From Cacajao melanocephalus (taxonomy: Eukaryota; Chordata; Mammalia; Primates; Pitheciidae), in assembly GCA_963573385.1 (NCBI GenBank), contig CAUYLG010071450.1, forward strand, positions 1 to 64,000: a stretch of DNA of 64,000 nt. The letters are read 5' to 3'. This document shows, piece by piece, positions 25,392 through 38,702 of the stretch (position 1 is the first letter of the stretch; each line of letters starts with the position of its first letter). Position numbers and translations under genes: made by a program. The notes beneath the pieces are model-generated. The model had not been told where the DNA came from. It searched no databases and worked only from the letters and a program-made list of their open reading frames with translations.

Positions 25392-27969
25392 GCAAAAGAT
25401 CCTATTTATCTAAAGTCATGCATTTAGCCACTTTGTGAAAAAAACTATGACTCACCATTCAATCACAGTGACCTAAAATATTCCTTTTGGGTGTTGCTGA
25501 TACTTAAAGTTATTGTACTCTGAAGATGAAAGTTACATCCACTCAGAATTGAATGCTTAACATTATTTATTTACAAATGAAATTTGTAGCCAACTGAGTA
25601 TTTTAGAAATTAATAACCTACCTGAGTCAAAGTTGGTCTTAAGCCTTTAAGAGTTGTACCATGATTCTCCTTTGAATGACTTGCATTTATTGCCCTAATA
25701 TTGAAGATCTATCTAGTTATAGTGTTACTTAGAATACTTATGATATACAGCATGTCACATTTTCAAAATGTTTTAATTGTTTCTTTAATTCTAGCCATAA
25801 AATTTTTTTAATAAGTCACTAGAATATTTCAATTTTAATGTCTCTATATACTTTATAGTTTCATGTATTTATTGCCACTATGTAAACAGTCTACTGTAGA
25901 ATGTTACCTAGATTTTTTTCCATTGATTTCCTATCTAGTATGATACTGTGATTATATATTACTTGGTGTTTCTCTTTATTATTCCCCCGGATATTAACTG
26001 TGCTATTTTAAAGCATTTAATTTGATGGTGTGAACCCTAATCCCATCGCAAAGCACTTACCTATGTGTCACGTTGTCACAATTTACTCCCTAGTGTAAGT
26101 CTAGGGGGGTACTTGCTTTTATTTAAGAAAATCACTGCATGCTGAATTCATCATACATTGGGAAAACAGATCCTTATTCATTCAGTGAACAGACCATGCA
26201 GATTTCTATGACATAGCACTGTGTTGGCCAAGGCTCTGTGGGAACAGCTATCTATTGTAAAATGGTAGGAGAATAACTGTGAACTTCTTTTGTAACCAAT
26301 AAAATTTAGAAGTGGCACATTGTAACTCAGTTTGCAATATTTTTTTCCAATATTTTCTTAAAGCTTTATGTATGGAAAGTGTCTTTGTTTTCACTCCATT
26401 TTGCATTTTGCCAAAAAAAAGTGACAAAACAGTACTTATCATCTTCCTTCAAAACATATGGCATGTGCCCACGGAATATTAAATGATCTTTTACAATGAC
26501 AACAAATGTTGTGATATTTCATCTGAAACTCTCAGAATGTAAGGTTTCTTGAAGCAAGCAGGAAAAGCTAAAAGATGGTTCAGGAGGATTGGTTTGCTGG
26601 TAGAGATGGTGATGAAAACATATGCTACTTCAAATCTGAAGGAGTACTGCCTATATATGACTCTATAAGTGGGAGTGATAGAAAATCTATTATTTATTCG
26701 GACTTAAAGACTTAAGCAGATCCTATAGCCAATTTAGTGTCCTCTGGGTTGAAAGAGACACAAAATTGCATATACGTGGTTGTCTTTTTTTCTGTTATCT
26801 GTCACTGTCATCAGAACATTTTTCCATTGATCCCAGGTTACTAAGGAGAGGGCTTCCTAATTTTTTTTCCTCACAAACTACTACCCAAGGGAGGAGGAGT
26901 CCTTTATTTGATCTGTAACCATGGGAAAAGGACCCAAGAATGTGTAACTTGGTCTTTCTTTCTTGTCTCTCTCAAACCTGCCTGCTCCAGTGTGAACGTA
27001 TTTTGCTCTCCTGCCCCTACACGATGAACACAGTATTTTAGGTTCAGACCTGCCTTCCAGAGGCTGATCTGCAGATGCATCCCTCATGTTCCTCACTGTC
27101 AGGGCTCCGCAGTGTTTTCCATTTTAGCCAGCCTGGTAAAAATATCCACTCAGTAGCCCCGGGCTCTTTCTTCAGTGGGTGGTCCCAAGGTCTAGACTGT
27201 AGGTGGGCATAGGCTTTGAGTAGAAGGACACTTCATTTTTGCCACATGTTAAGCTGTATTTGCCCCTACATTTTTTTAACCAACAATAAAGCATATATTT
27301 CAATCTCTATCTGTTCATATTTGGAGTTTATCTCTTAGTTGGCTTAGAACAACGCAGAGGGAAAATGTTTATTACTATTTACCATTGCTCAGTATCCCAG
27401 CATTCACCATAAGGATTAAATGTTATCTGATACTCACATTCACATAAGCTTTGAATGCCAAACTAATAGTCGCTATTAATAACAGATCCTTGAGAACAAG
27501 TTTTTATTTAATGCGACAGCACTCCTTTCATATTAGTATTTATTCAGATAGTAAAACAAAACAAATAATATTTTTAAAGAAAATTCTAGCTTTAAGTATA
27601 CTTTAAAATTGTAATCTATCTTGTCTCACCTCTCTATTCCTTCATTAAAAAATATCAGTTGGATTGCTTACAATGCTTAATGAAAGATAGAAGAAAGAAT
27701 ATTTTGTTTTATGTTAGTAATAACATTATAAATAATAACAATATTATTGTATAAATATCATTGTTAACATCTTAATATTAATTTAAATTAATTTCATTAA
27801 ATTTCTGTAAATTAATATTCCACAGAGAAATCAGGTATCTTTGGGGCAGTCCTGGCCACTACTTCTGACTGACTACTTTGGCATTAACAGACTCAACATT
27901 TTTATTACTAAGCAAATTATGTCAAAAGAAAAAGACATTCTTTTGCTCATCAAATAATATACCAAGAAA
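25392..27969. other. No gene seen; AT-rich sequence
   Basis: About 2.6 kb without a supportable gene or repeat. The 27500-27830 part is extremely AT-rich. The 71-codon minus frame at 26881-27096 has no domain. Confidence 0.55.
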
Positions 27970-29075
27970 CTACCACATGCTAAGTATTTTTCCAGGTTCT
28001 GGGATCACATTGGTGAACGTGCAGACTAAAATCTGGAGATTTTATTGCCACAGAAACTCACATTCTAGTGGCAGGGATGATATAGTAAATAATAAAGAAC
28101 AAATATGCAATTTTTGTGTTTAGGTGATAAGTTTCAGGGAAAATAAATAAAGCTGAGCACAGATGATGGTTGTGAACTGCAATTTAAGTAGGTTAATCAG
28201 GGTATACCCCTTTAAGGAGATATTTGATCAAAGACTTGAAAGAGGTAGGGAAGCAAGCCAGGTAGACATCAGTGAGAGAGACCATTCCAAGCAGATGGTA
28301 CAGCCATTGCCAAGGCCCTGAGGATGGGCTGCGTGTTGGTGTTTGAGGAACCAGAAGTAGGCCAGTGTGGCTAAGGAGTGGGAAGGACAAAGATAGGGTA
28401 ACAGGGAAGTAAAGAGGGAGGGAGGAGTGGTAGGAAATATGACCAGAAAGAGAAATCAGACAGCAAGTTGTTGTGCCTTATAGGCACTGTGAGAATTGGA
28501 ATTTTTCTTTGAGAGAAATGGAAAGCCATTTGGAAGAGTTGAGAGATGAATAACACCTAATGACATTGTTTAATATGGTTGTTCTGGCTGTTACATTGAG
28601 AACAGACTTCTGGGAGACAAGAGTACAATTAGAGAGGTTAGTTAGGAGGTCGTTGTTACTAGTGAGGTGAGCAATAATGACAGCTAGAACATACGCCAGC
28701 AGTGGAGGTGAAGCAGAGGCTGGATTCTTGATATATGGTGACAGTTAATCCGAAATGGTCTTCTGATGAACTGGATATAAGGTATGAGCTACAGAGATGG
28801 GGCAAGGATTGCTCCAGGGTTTTGGTCTAACTAGAAGGATGGATGTTTTATTTACTGAGATGGAAAACATAGCGGGCAAAACATGTTGGGAGGGATAAAA
28901 TCAGAAATATAGTTTCAGACGTCTTAAATTTGAAATGTTCACTAGAAATCTAAGAGAAGACATTGAATATGGTATTGGATGTGTGAGTCTGGAGTTCAAG
29001 GGAAAAGTCTAGGCTGGAGTCATAAATTTGGAAATTGTCAACATAGAGATGGTATTTAAGGCATCTGTGGATTCT
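27970..29075 (+). mobile_element. Long ancient interspersed repeat (old LINE 3' region-like)
   Basis: About 1.1 kb follows a consensus phrase order widespread in mammalian genomes: CATGCTAAGTATTTTTCCAGGTTCTGGGATCACATTGGTGAAC, CTCACATTCTAGTGGCAGGGATGATATAGTAAATAA, CATTCCAAGCAGATGGTACAGCCATTGCCAAGGCCCTGAGG, GGTTGTTCTGGCTGTTACATTGAGAACAGACTTCTGGGAG, TTACTGAGATGG, GAGTCTGGAGTTCAAGGGAAAAGTCTAGGCTGGAG and AACATAGAGATGGTATTTAAGGC. I think it is an L1M-class 3' region, but the family name is uncertain. Confidence 0.65.
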
Positions 29076-31879
29076 TGGACAGAACACTTTCAAAGCCTGT
29101 AAAAAGGAGACATTCCAAAGTTCTCTGAAAGGTGAGCTTTTCTTTTTAGCCATGTTTGAGATTCCATAGAGGTTAACATTTTAAAAGGGAACCATTGAAA
29201 GATGAATGTTTTCCTGCTGAAGTGACATTAAAAAAAAAATGCCCTTCAATATCATATGCACCTTTGCCTTTGCAGGTAAAATGAAAAGAATTCAGATAAT
29301 CCAGAGTTAATTTAGAGAATTCTGATTCAAGCAGGCATCAGTTTCTACCATCAGAAGCTCTTCAATTCTGTGTGACTTCTGCATACCTTTACTTTTACGG
29401 TACGTGTCATCTTGTACTACATTGGCTTGCAGACAAAATCAGAGGTCTTGAAGCTTCCATGGCAGAAGAAAAAAAAATGACTTTTCTGCCTAATAGTCAT
29501 GGCTGCTCAATTTTTATAACTCATTTTTTCAATGGTACAAAGTAGTTATTAGACGCTATACTACGGGCCTGAAAGAGTTAGTTCACTTCTCCCAAGAGCC
29601 CAGTGTAATCCTAAGGAGTTTCCACATTGGGAGAATCTGGCTCAAAATAACAATCTACACAAGACTTTCTGAGTCAGAAAACTATTTAAAGATGAGAGTG
29701 CTAAACACTAGTTCCAATAAATACTGGTAACTCTTTTGCATGTGAGCATACCACAATAGAAAAAGTGAAATAACTATCTTTAAATCACAAGGCAAGATGG
29801 GTGCGGGTAAGGAGAAAAACACTAGATTTCTGCCTGTAGGTTGTGTGGTCAGGTCCTTGTGACAGGACTCAAATGATGACAGTTGAATGACACTGGTTCT
29901 AACACTGTCAACCTGACTTTCCTTGTGATTTACCTCTTTGGCACAGAGTCATGTAACATCATTACTCCTGAGAGAGTGACCACTATCAGAAGCCTTAGAA
30001 ATACTGCACTGAGTTTTCAATACCCATCAAAAGAGAATGCTAATGTTTTAAAATGCATAACACAAGATTTTTGCAAATCTAAGTTCAATATAATTTTTCT
30101 TGAAGAAATTGTTTCTAAAAAAGTAATAAAAATACTTCCTGTTACTGTAACTGCCCTCTTTATATAGAAATTGAGAATGCGAAACAGAGAGGCGAATATC
30201 AAATGCATCCTTCAGCACCTTTGGCCAGCATAAAGCCAAAGTTCAATAGCTTGAAAGAAGATCAGCAGTATCACTGTGAGAGGTGAGGAGAGAGATCTGG
30301 TCCATGCTTTCGGGGGTATCCCTGGCTTTCCTATCCCTATAATGTAAACACAGACACTGTGACCTGTTTCTGTGGAGCATCTCCTCCGTATTCAGGGTTT
30401 GATCTGAGCTTGGTGGGAGAGCTGAGGTCTCGGCCGATGGAAACTGAAAGAGCACTGGGCATGAGTCCTGGCAACAGATTGCCCCTTCCCACTAAGCTTT
30501 CAGCCACACACATGCACACTATTTGAGTGCATATCACTGGTGAGCTGGGGATCTGTTCCTTCAGAAAGCACAATCTGGGAACAACTTTTCTCATTTACAT
30601 AGAGTAGAGGGAATACTAATTAAATCTGTAAATCTGCTAGATACCCATCCATCTTCATAGTGTGAGCTTTAACCAGGTAGGGGGCTAAAGGGAAGGATGC
30701 CAAGTCAGGAGGCTGGGGTTCCTTCTTTCCAGCTCATAGAACTCTGGCTTTAAGAGGAGGTGGGCAGTGATTTTTAGTTGACTCACTTCCTCATTATTTA
30801 AAATGGTTTAGTTTAGAAGTCCGTACCCTTGTGTTTTGGGTCCTTTGTTAAAGCTTAAAGAAATTATTTCTAATGTCTATGGAGTTCTGTTTTCCAAACA
30901 AACAGCCTGCTAAGTTGTTGTATAAGAAAAGAAGACAACTTTACGGCCCCATTTCTGGCATACTGTACTCAGGCCTGGATGTATTTGATTAAATTTGCCT
31001 TAATGGGTCACCAAGGTGCCTCTCAGGTCCTCTGGGGTAACATTAGGAACAGAGCAGCCTTTGGAAACTGCCACCAAATGAATAAAGGGTTGATCAGATT
31101 TTTTTTTAAAAAGCACTCATTTGCTCTCTCCAGACCTCGCATGTTTGTTAAATTGGGAAAGCTCAGCAGGTGGTGTGTCTGAAATCTGTTTTTTTTTCTT
31201 CTTTTTCTTTTGCACTTGATACTTGAAACTGACACAAAGACAACTGAAGCTGCTCGGTCAAATTTCCTGTCTCAAAACAGAGCACTGTTTCTATTCAAGA
31301 GAGTGAACCCTTAGCTGGTGTGATGCAGGATAATTGCTCTCTAAGTAGTCCCGCTCCCTCTCCTTGAAGGAGATGTTAGTTAAAAGGCCCTGCGGTCTGT
31401 GCCTCTAGCTACTGAAAAACTCTCACCTACTTGTAGTACAAGTGGAACCTGCCTCAAGGAAAACATGAAGTATTCTTCTAATTAATGATTTAATGCATGT
31501 TGTTTGTACTTGCCACTCTGTAGAAAGAGAATACCGCTAGCCTTCCCACAGTGAGTCTTTACTCACATTCCTATCTGCATCTTCTTTCCTCTGTGGGAGC
31601 CGAGCCCAAGGTCACCTTCAGTGCCTGTCATGTGGATCAGCTGACATCCTCCCACTCTGTCTCACAACTAGCTTTTGGCTGACTGAGGACTCTGAAACTT
31701 CTAGTCTAGGCTATTTGGCTCTCCTAGTTTAGGGCACTTCATACTTTCCAGTTGGGTCCTTTGCCTTCTGCTTTTGTGTGACCTGCTGGCTCTCTTCAGC
31801 TGGATTTATCTGCTGCTTCTTCCCCAGGATGTCCCCAGGCTAAGCCATCTACATCTCACAGCGCAGTGCAGTCTTAGAG
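29076..31879. other. No gene seen; unassigned sequence
   Basis: About 2.8 kb. Open frames up to 94 codons (29883-30167) and opposing frames at 30017-30594 overlap each other and show no domain or supportable splice structure. Confidence 0.55.
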
Positions 31880-32210
31880 ATGAAATGACGTGCCTCCATG
31901 CTTTGGTCTATGTTTTTCTAACATTCAAATTAAAATGAAAGCCATCATTCTCCATGGAGCCTTCAATAATATTACAAAGGCTCCTCTGATCTATTTAATT
32001 CTATCTTACCAGGAACTTATATCTGAAGTCCATTGTCTCCTCCTGTTCTCTGCCTGAATCCCAGAGGTCTCCCCATCAGTGTACTCCTCACATTGGCAGC
32101 CCTGGATGACCAAGAGAGACATGATGATGGTGATTATACCTTTTGTTTTTCTCTCCAGGACCCTGCACAATCCTTGGCAATACATGTGTCTTGAATAGAT
32201 GAAGATGTAG
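31880..32210 (+). mobile_element. Possible L2 LINE 3' end
   Basis: GAGCCTTCAATAATATTACAAAGGCTCCTCTGATC and the terminal TTGTTTTTCTCTCCAGGACCCTGCACAATCCTTGGCAATACATGTGTCTTGAATAGATGAAG resemble an eroded L2 end. Weak. Confidence 0.4.
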
Positions 32211-33199
32211 ATTGCCCTTCTTTGTGCCTTAGATTAAAATTAGAGGTAGAGGCTTTGGAAGAGGAGATGGGACTTAGCACTGCAGATGAGAGAGGTGACC
32301 TGCCAGTCTTCTCTTGTCCACCTTTGGTTCTGTCATTACCTATGCCGCCCTGGGTTGTCACTGGAACTGGAGTCAGGGATTAGAAAGGAAGAGGAAGGAA
32401 GGCAGGGAAATCTTTCGGGGAGAGAGGAGAGGAAGGAGATTTTCTAGGCAGCCACTCAGGGTATATGGAAGGTGAGTTTACACAGGAGCTACTTGTTTCT
32501 AGAATGCTCACAGATGGGAGGCCTTAATTCCACCAGATGCAAGCCATAGCCCATTGCTGGGGTCCTCCCCTCATTCCTTCCTCACAAAGATTCTAGTCTG
32601 TGTGAGATTACCTCCACCTTTCTGGTCCTGTGTTCCCTTCAAACAAAGACCACAGTTTCCCTAAGCTAGGATAGATCTGGGATATACAAAACCTTTGACA
32701 ACTGTCTCCTTTCGGGGAGATTTCATTATTCTCCAAGTATTAACATTCTTAGCCTTTCTGAGCCTGGGAATTTTCCTAATCCAACACATGCCAATGGGTG
32801 GTCTTTAACAGCCCCTCCTATTTGCTGAACGCTGGGTTTCAGCAAATCTTACTATTAAGTGGCGTTAGAAGGGTGGAGCTAGAAGGAAGGAGAATACATT
32901 TTGACTATTACCTTCTCTAGACTGAGCTTTTCATAGGAAAAAAACAAAATTCACTGATTACTAAAACTTGAGGTAATTTGAGCCTTGTGTTTTGAATTCA
33001 TACAGTGGAAGTTTTATTTTAAGAAAAGGAAAAGAAATCCTACTTACATGCCTGAGCATTGTAAGAACTCATTTCATGTTTATAATTGTTAAATTTAAAA
33101 AAATTGAATGAACCTTTCAAAGTGAGTAATTTTTTATTTGAATTCTACATCCTTATGTATTATGTAACAATTAGTAATGAAGTGATGGATAATTTTCTT
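32211..33199. other. No gene seen; one small hairpin
   Basis: Unassigned sequence. A perfect 10-bp inverted repeat (ATTTGCTGAA at 32820-32829, TTCAGCAAAT at 32838-32847) encloses an 8-nt loop. Confidence 0.5.
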
Positions 33200-33720
33200 T
33201 GGAACAGTTCCTGATTCCATTACTCAACTACTTGATCGACCAGTAATTATGAATCATATCTTTAATTAGCTGCTGCTCTTCAGAAACATATGAAAGCCAA
33301 GGGCATAAAGTAATTGGCATAAAAGTTTTCCTAATTAATTTATCTGTCTGTGTAAGTAACCAGGGCGAGAGTCTGGGGATCATTTATAACTCCAGGAAGG
33401 CCGGCCCTAAAACTCACCATTGAAGGAGATTTATATTTGTGAATTGTAAAAAGACAACAAGCCACAAAATTGCATTATCCCCAAACTCTAGCAATGCAGT
33501 CCATAATGTGCTGTTCAGAGATGAGCAAAAAGTTCCTATTGATCCAATTCATTTTCATCATATCCTCCAGTGAATCTTTCAAATCTCTCTTGCCTTTTCC
33601 TCATTCAACGTTGTAACAGTAATCAAGCACATTAAGCAATTCATTAAACAACAGCCCCGCTGACCACAGGGAGTACTGCAGCTAACATTCATTAGGCAGC
33701 CAATAACTTTATTTAAGTAG
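33200..33720. promoter_or_regulatory. Candidate conserved non-coding element
   Basis: No repeat is recognised here. It is rich in homeodomain-type cores: GTAATTAT near 33243, TTTAATTAGC near 33261, GTAATTGG near 33310, CCTAATTAATTTA near 33330, then ATTAAGCAATTCATTAAAC near 33632 and ATTCATTAGGCAGCCAATAA near 33689. Function as an enhancer is inference from composition only. Confidence 0.35.
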
Positions 33721-35629
33721 CAAAGGGCTTGGGAGTAAAAACCAACTCCTTTGTCTCTCTGTAAGGAAACGCACGTTTCAGCAATGATCAAGGCATACAC
33801 CCTCGGCCCACAAAGATACTTTCAAATGAAGATCTATCTCTACATAAAGCAAAATTAAGGTAGGGTTAAGGTGTCCTGATTATATTCTCTTCTTGCCAAA
33901 ATGGTAGTGTAAGACTTAGATCACTGCTGAGCATGTCTAAGGAAGATTTATACCTAGGGTGGAAATGGAATGTTCAAATATTGATATTTTGATGCCAGAT
34001 TTTCAGATCTGACTTTCAAAATGCTAAATGACACAGGAGCTAGGATGGTTGTATGGCTTCAGAGAACCTAGGCTGGCTTTATGTGGTTGATAAAAGAGAT
34101 GGATGTATTTTCTTTCTTGGCAATAGAAAAGGAACTGAAATAAGAAAGCAAGCGGCACAAATTGTTTCTTCAAACCATAATTAGAGGTATCCTAGAAAAG
34201 TTGTACTCCTCCCTCTGAGGTCTGGGAGGAGCTCTGAGGAGAAGGTAAAGAAGGAGGTGACTGGAAAGTGTCACTGAAGCTGTGCTTTTTCAGAGAGGCA
34301 CCTGGTCAGTGCCCTTGGGGCCTGCCCCTCTCACACAGCTGTCCTGCACTTTTCTCTAACAGGTGAACTTGTTTTAATGGAGCAACTTGAGAGTATTGTT
34401 ATGTAGGCTAAATTTTCATGAATAACACTAGGCATGATTTGAAGAAACTATTTTCAGAAAAGATTATTTTCTTCCTGGAGGGGACCAGAGGAAATCCGTT
34501 TTCATGGGACATTATTTTATTGCCTGAAGAGTTTCTAGAGGAAATATATGAGAGTTTCATTTCTAAGACTTTCCATCTCCCACCTTTCAATAGTGGACCA
34601 TGTGTCAGAATTAACCATCATTTGATAAATGTTCTTCTTAATTAATGAAATACCCTCTTCTTCGAAACCTTTCGTCTCATAGGTAAGGTGTTGGCATCAC
34701 TCCTTCTAGCCTATATGTATCAAGTAAGCTACTGACATTGAGCTCAGCACGTAAAATTGCATTGGTTTTAGACTCTACTTTGCAGTACAGCTAATAAAAG
34801 CAGGCTGCATAGCAAAATTAAATGTGTGATTTCGTTCTCCTTCCTGCCATGTTGGATATGTGCGTTTTGAATGGGGCTCCTCTCACTGCTTGAGTAATAT
34901 CTGAAATTATTCTCTGAGCTTCTGAGAAGGGGGATTATATATGAGGCATGAAGCAGAGAAAGACTCTGGGTTAGAGCAGAGGAATGGGAGGTCTTGAAAG
35001 CCACTATTAGGAGCCGGGTGCGAATAAACCACTGGAGTGAATAAACCACTCTTGTAAACAGTAGGGATTTAACATTGTCACCTTTAGAGAAAGTGCTTTA
35101 AAAGAAAATTGACAAATGCAAATTTTACTGCCTCACGGGTTAACAACAAAGTCAATTCTGTGTCCTTAAAACGTTCACTCTGTATACATTTTGAACCATT
35201 GAATCCTACTTTTTGGTCCTAATGATCATCTGCAGGATTTTATCTTTCAAAATGAAGCAAATTTTGTGCCTCCTCAGTTGTACCACCTGTGCTGCTACAC
35301 TCAGGCTATGGCTGAGAGCAAAGAAGAGAAAGGAACTGTAGTGCGTCAAAGGCAATATTGCTGATGACATAGAGATCAGAGTGAAATGTGGCTTTGCCTG
35401 AGATTTAAATCCCCTTTAACCATGAGCTGTTGTGCCTGAATTCATTTTTAATGCCAACATGTTGAATATAGTCATATTCTTTCTCTGGGTAATTCCATGG
35501 TGCTGTTACTTTTTTGCCTTAATGTTTAGAAATATCACAGATAGGGATGGTCAAAAGTTCTTTCAAAAGAATACATTTTGAAAAGGCAACCTTTGGTGAC
35601 ATTTTGCCTTTATCCTGCTTAATAACAGA
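33721..35629. other. No gene seen; unassigned sequence
   Basis: Contains a 12-bp direct repeat GAATAAACCACT at 35022-35033 and 35039-35050. Open frames up to 93 codons have no recognisable domain. Confidence 0.5.
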
Positions 35630-35852
35630 AAAAGCTAACATTGTTTGAATGTATAATAAGCGTTATACATTCCAGACACTGTGACAACAACTTTGCAGGT
35701 AATATTTTATTTAATTCTTTCAATTATAGAATAAGGCAAATATTATTATTTTTTTCTACTTTATAATTTATAAATTTGGGGGTTAGAGGATTTGTATGAC
35801 TTGTCCAAGGTCCATTGGTAACTAGAGCTGTCTAGTATTGGCTTAAGAACAC
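35630..35852 (-). mobile_element. MIR SINE, antisense
   Basis: TTGTTTGAATGTATAATAAGCGTTATACATTCCAGACACTGTGACAAC, TATTATTATTTTTTTCTACTTTATAATTTATAAATTTGGGGGTTAGAGG, and TGACTTGTCCAAGGTCCATTGGTAACTAGAGC follow a reversed MIR. Confidence 0.75.
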
Positions 35853-36004
35853 CAGTTATGATGATCTCTTCTCAGCTTCTATTTTAGTGACTTCATGGTG
35901 GTAACTTGCATTGGCTATAGTGGGAGCATTTACACCATGGAAATAAGGAAATGCTACAAATGAGGATCCTCTGCACCCCAAAATGCAGTTTCTAAACATT
36001 ACTA

Positions 36005-36065
36005 GCACAATGCATCCGAGATCACACAGGTAGTAAATGGGAGAGCCCATATTTTTTAGTGGTAT
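36005..36065 (-). mobile_element. MIR core fragment, antisense
   Basis: GAGATCACACAGGTAGTAAATGGGAGAGCCCAT is a reversed MIR core phrase. Confidence 0.55.
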
Positions 36066-36499
36066 GTTAAACAGCCTCACTGAATTATCACTTAGTCCAT
36101 GACATTTACTGAACACTTTTTCCCCCTACAAAGTCTGTATTTACTGCTCTAGAGTTAATTTTTAAAAATCTGAGTTTATCTGGGGAGCCCAAACACCAAA
36201 CTGGGAGTACATTTAAGGACATCCAGCCAGCTACATGCTCTTGCAGTCTGGCCGGATGAGGTGGGAGGGCAGACTGTCTTTAACAGTTATTGGTTCCCCT
36301 GCCATAGGTTCAGATGAATAGAAGAGGTGGTTATTTTTTTAACTTTTCCCCTAAACATTGACAAGCTAGGCAAATTGCAGAGGAAAGAATTGTTTTATTT
36401 ACCAAAACAGGAGTATGGACATAGATTAAACATCTCATATATGCAACAATAGATACCAACCATGGCAGGGGTAATAACAAGGAATAAGAAGAAACTGTT
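36066..36499. other. No gene seen
   Basis: Unassigned; a 130-codon minus frame (36331-36723) runs into the L1 fragment and is therefore not a gene. Confidence 0.5.
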
Positions 36500-36780
36500 A
36501 AATTTTTATTTTGTGGATGTGTTATAAGTATTGTAGTTATGTTTAAATGATTCCTTATCTTTTGAGATACTGGTACTGAAGTATTCACAGAGGAAAGGAT
36601 ATGATCTCTGTAATTTGTTTCAAAATAATCTGAAGGATGAAAATCTGGGGATAGGTGGGAATATAGATGAAAGAAGATTAACCAAAATTTCAGAGGCTGA
36701 GTAATGGGTATGTGGAAGTTCATTTTACTATTCTGTTTTGTGTTTGTTTGAAATGTTCTATGACAAAAAGTAAAACAAAC
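36500..36780 (+). mobile_element. Old LINE-1 3' end
   Basis: L1 3'-end phrases in order: ACTGAAGTATTCACAGAGGAAAGGATATGATCTCTGTAATTTGTTTCAAAATAATCTG, AATATAGATGAAAGAAGATTAACC, and GAGTAATGGGTATGTGGAAGTTCATTTTACTATTCTGTTTTGTGTTTGTTTGAAATGTTC, then an A-rich end. The 130-codon frame on the opposite strand is its shadow. Confidence 0.8.
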
Positions 36781-37035
36781 AAACCACTAGACTGCAAAGG
36801 TGTAATTTGGTGTTGTAAGACAAGTACAAAACCTATGCCAAATCTATGCATATCCAGGTTTACAGATATTAAAATATAGTAACAGAATATCAATTAAACT
36901 AAATACTACATAATCTTGAAAAAAAAAAACCTATTCTATAGTAAACAAGGCTGATTATAATAGTAACATAGGACTAAGAACGGAAGCTTCCAGATGTTAG
37001 ATATTTAAGTTCAGTGGATTAACTTCATGTATCAA

Positions 37036-37318
37036 TTTTTTTTTTTTGAGATTGAGTCTCGCTGTCACCTAGGTTGGAGTGTAATGGATGACATTGCAAC
37101 TTCCGCCTCCCAGGTTCAAGCAATTCTTTTGCCTCAGCCTCTCGAGTAGCTGGGACGACAGGCAGGTGCCATTATGCCTGGCTATATTTTTGTATTTTTA
37201 GTACAGATGGGGTTTCACCATGTTTGCCAGGCTGGTCTCAAACTCCTGAACTCAGGTGATCTAGCCACTGGGGCCTCCTAAAGTGCTGGGATTACAGGCA
37301 TGAGCCACTGTACCCAGC
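37036..37318 (-). mobile_element. Alu SINE, antisense
   Basis: T run, GAGATTGAGTCTCGCTGTCACCTAGG, CCTCCCAGGTTCAAGCAATTC, TTTTTGTATTTTTAGTACAGATGGGG, and GGATTACAGGCATGAGCCACTGTACCCAGCC. A short direct repeat TATCAA may be the target duplication (upstream at 37030-37035, downstream near 37323). Confidence 0.95.
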
Positions 37319-38249
37319 CCATTATCAAACATTTTAACAAACATTCCTTTTTTGCTTCCAGATACCAGTCAGGATTGTTACATTGGCTTTCCCTTTATCA
37401 ATTTAATTCTGCAAACTTTCTGAGCTTCCTCTTCAGAAGGGAAGACAGTGAATTAGATACAGTAATGCATTTTTTTCCTAAACATTGAGTGTTTATACAG
37501 TATCTTCACTAACTTTCTAATGAAGAGTACTGCATTAAAATTTGTCATCTAAATATACATCTTTCAAAATAGTAAGACTTTAATAGTATCGAGTAGGAAA
37601 AAACATTGAATAATAAAACTTTAAAAGACAACTTTTAAAATAAACCCTTAGATAAGTTTGGAGTCTTTCACCATAATAATTATCTTTTTTCTTATTGGTA
37701 AATCTTCATTCTCCTCTCCTGGGCCATCCTTGATAATTTTTTTTTTAACTAAACAATCTCATCCCAACTTGGAGCTAAAATATTCCCTGGACTTTGATAT
37801 CCCTGTATTTGAGGTACACTAGGGGTTAAAGGCCCAATCTCTCTTCTCTCAGCTTTAGCGCTGACTTGTCTTGGTCTCTGCCACATACCATCATCCCACT
37901 TAGGTAGCTGAAACTAATTAAAAGAAGGTCTTAATTTTCAGCCTAACACCATCAATTAGCTAAAGAGGTTTATGCTGCTCTTTCAGTTCTTTTGCTTCAC
38001 ATTTCTCCATGAGGCCAGTGATATTTTTCCTAAGGAGGAAGAATGGGAAGAGCAGCATGGAAGTAGCAGCAGTGTTGCCCCAATTTTAGACAAATGTTTT
38101 CCTACTTCTTCTTTTTCTTGTTGAAAGCATTAGGTCCAATTTCTCCCCCTCAAACTCTCAAGGAAAGAAAAAAAGTCATTTATTTTAAGTTTGCAATTGT
38201 TATTGTTTTTCTTTATGAACCACCTCCCCCCTATCCATTTGGTGCCTCT
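37319..38249. other. No gene seen
   Basis: Unassigned AT-rich sequence. Confidence 0.5.
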
Positions 38250-38440
38250 TCTGGGTTAAGCCCTTGGCTGGATGCTTTAAATACATTAACATTTAGTGTT
38301 CAGTTATGATGTCCCTTTTTAATATGAGGAACTGGAGATTCGAGGGACAAAGATGAAGTAACGTGTATAACCAGGATTACAAAAGTAGTAAGTGTTAGAG
38401 GCAGAATTCAAACCAGTATCCCCTACCTCTAAAGCTTGGA
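38250..38440 (-). mobile_element. MIR SINE, antisense
   Basis: GGCTGGATGCTTTAAATACATTAAC, TTTTTAATATGAGGAACTGGAGATTCGAGGG, AAAAGTAGTAAGTGTTAGAGGCAGAATTCAAACCAGTATCCC are reversed MIR phrases in order. Confidence 0.75.
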
Positions 38441-38658
38441 GTAGTTCCTGTTGTCTCGCAGGTTATTTAATTAAATGTTTCCCAGCTGGCTCCCATTAGC
38501 AATAGTTTTCAGCTCTGTTCTTGCTTAGTATGAATTACATCAGAATAGCAACGTTTATTTAAAATGAATCAGAAAAAAATATTGCTTTCTTTGTAAAGAT
38601 TATTATTTTGTGGTAGTCTTCAAATAGCAACTTTCTTTCACCACAGCACTCAGTTATC

Positions 38659-38702
38659 AGCATGATAACTTAATATTTGTTGAGCATGATAACTTAATAT
38701 TT
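38659..38702. repeat. 24-bp tandem duplication
   Basis: AGCATGATAACTTAATATTT occurs exactly at 38659-38678 and 38683-38702, spaced by GTTG. Confidence 0.95.

Noticed and set aside
36331..36723. 130-codon minus-strand frame as a gene
   Set aside because: It is antisense to an old L1 3' end and has no domain.
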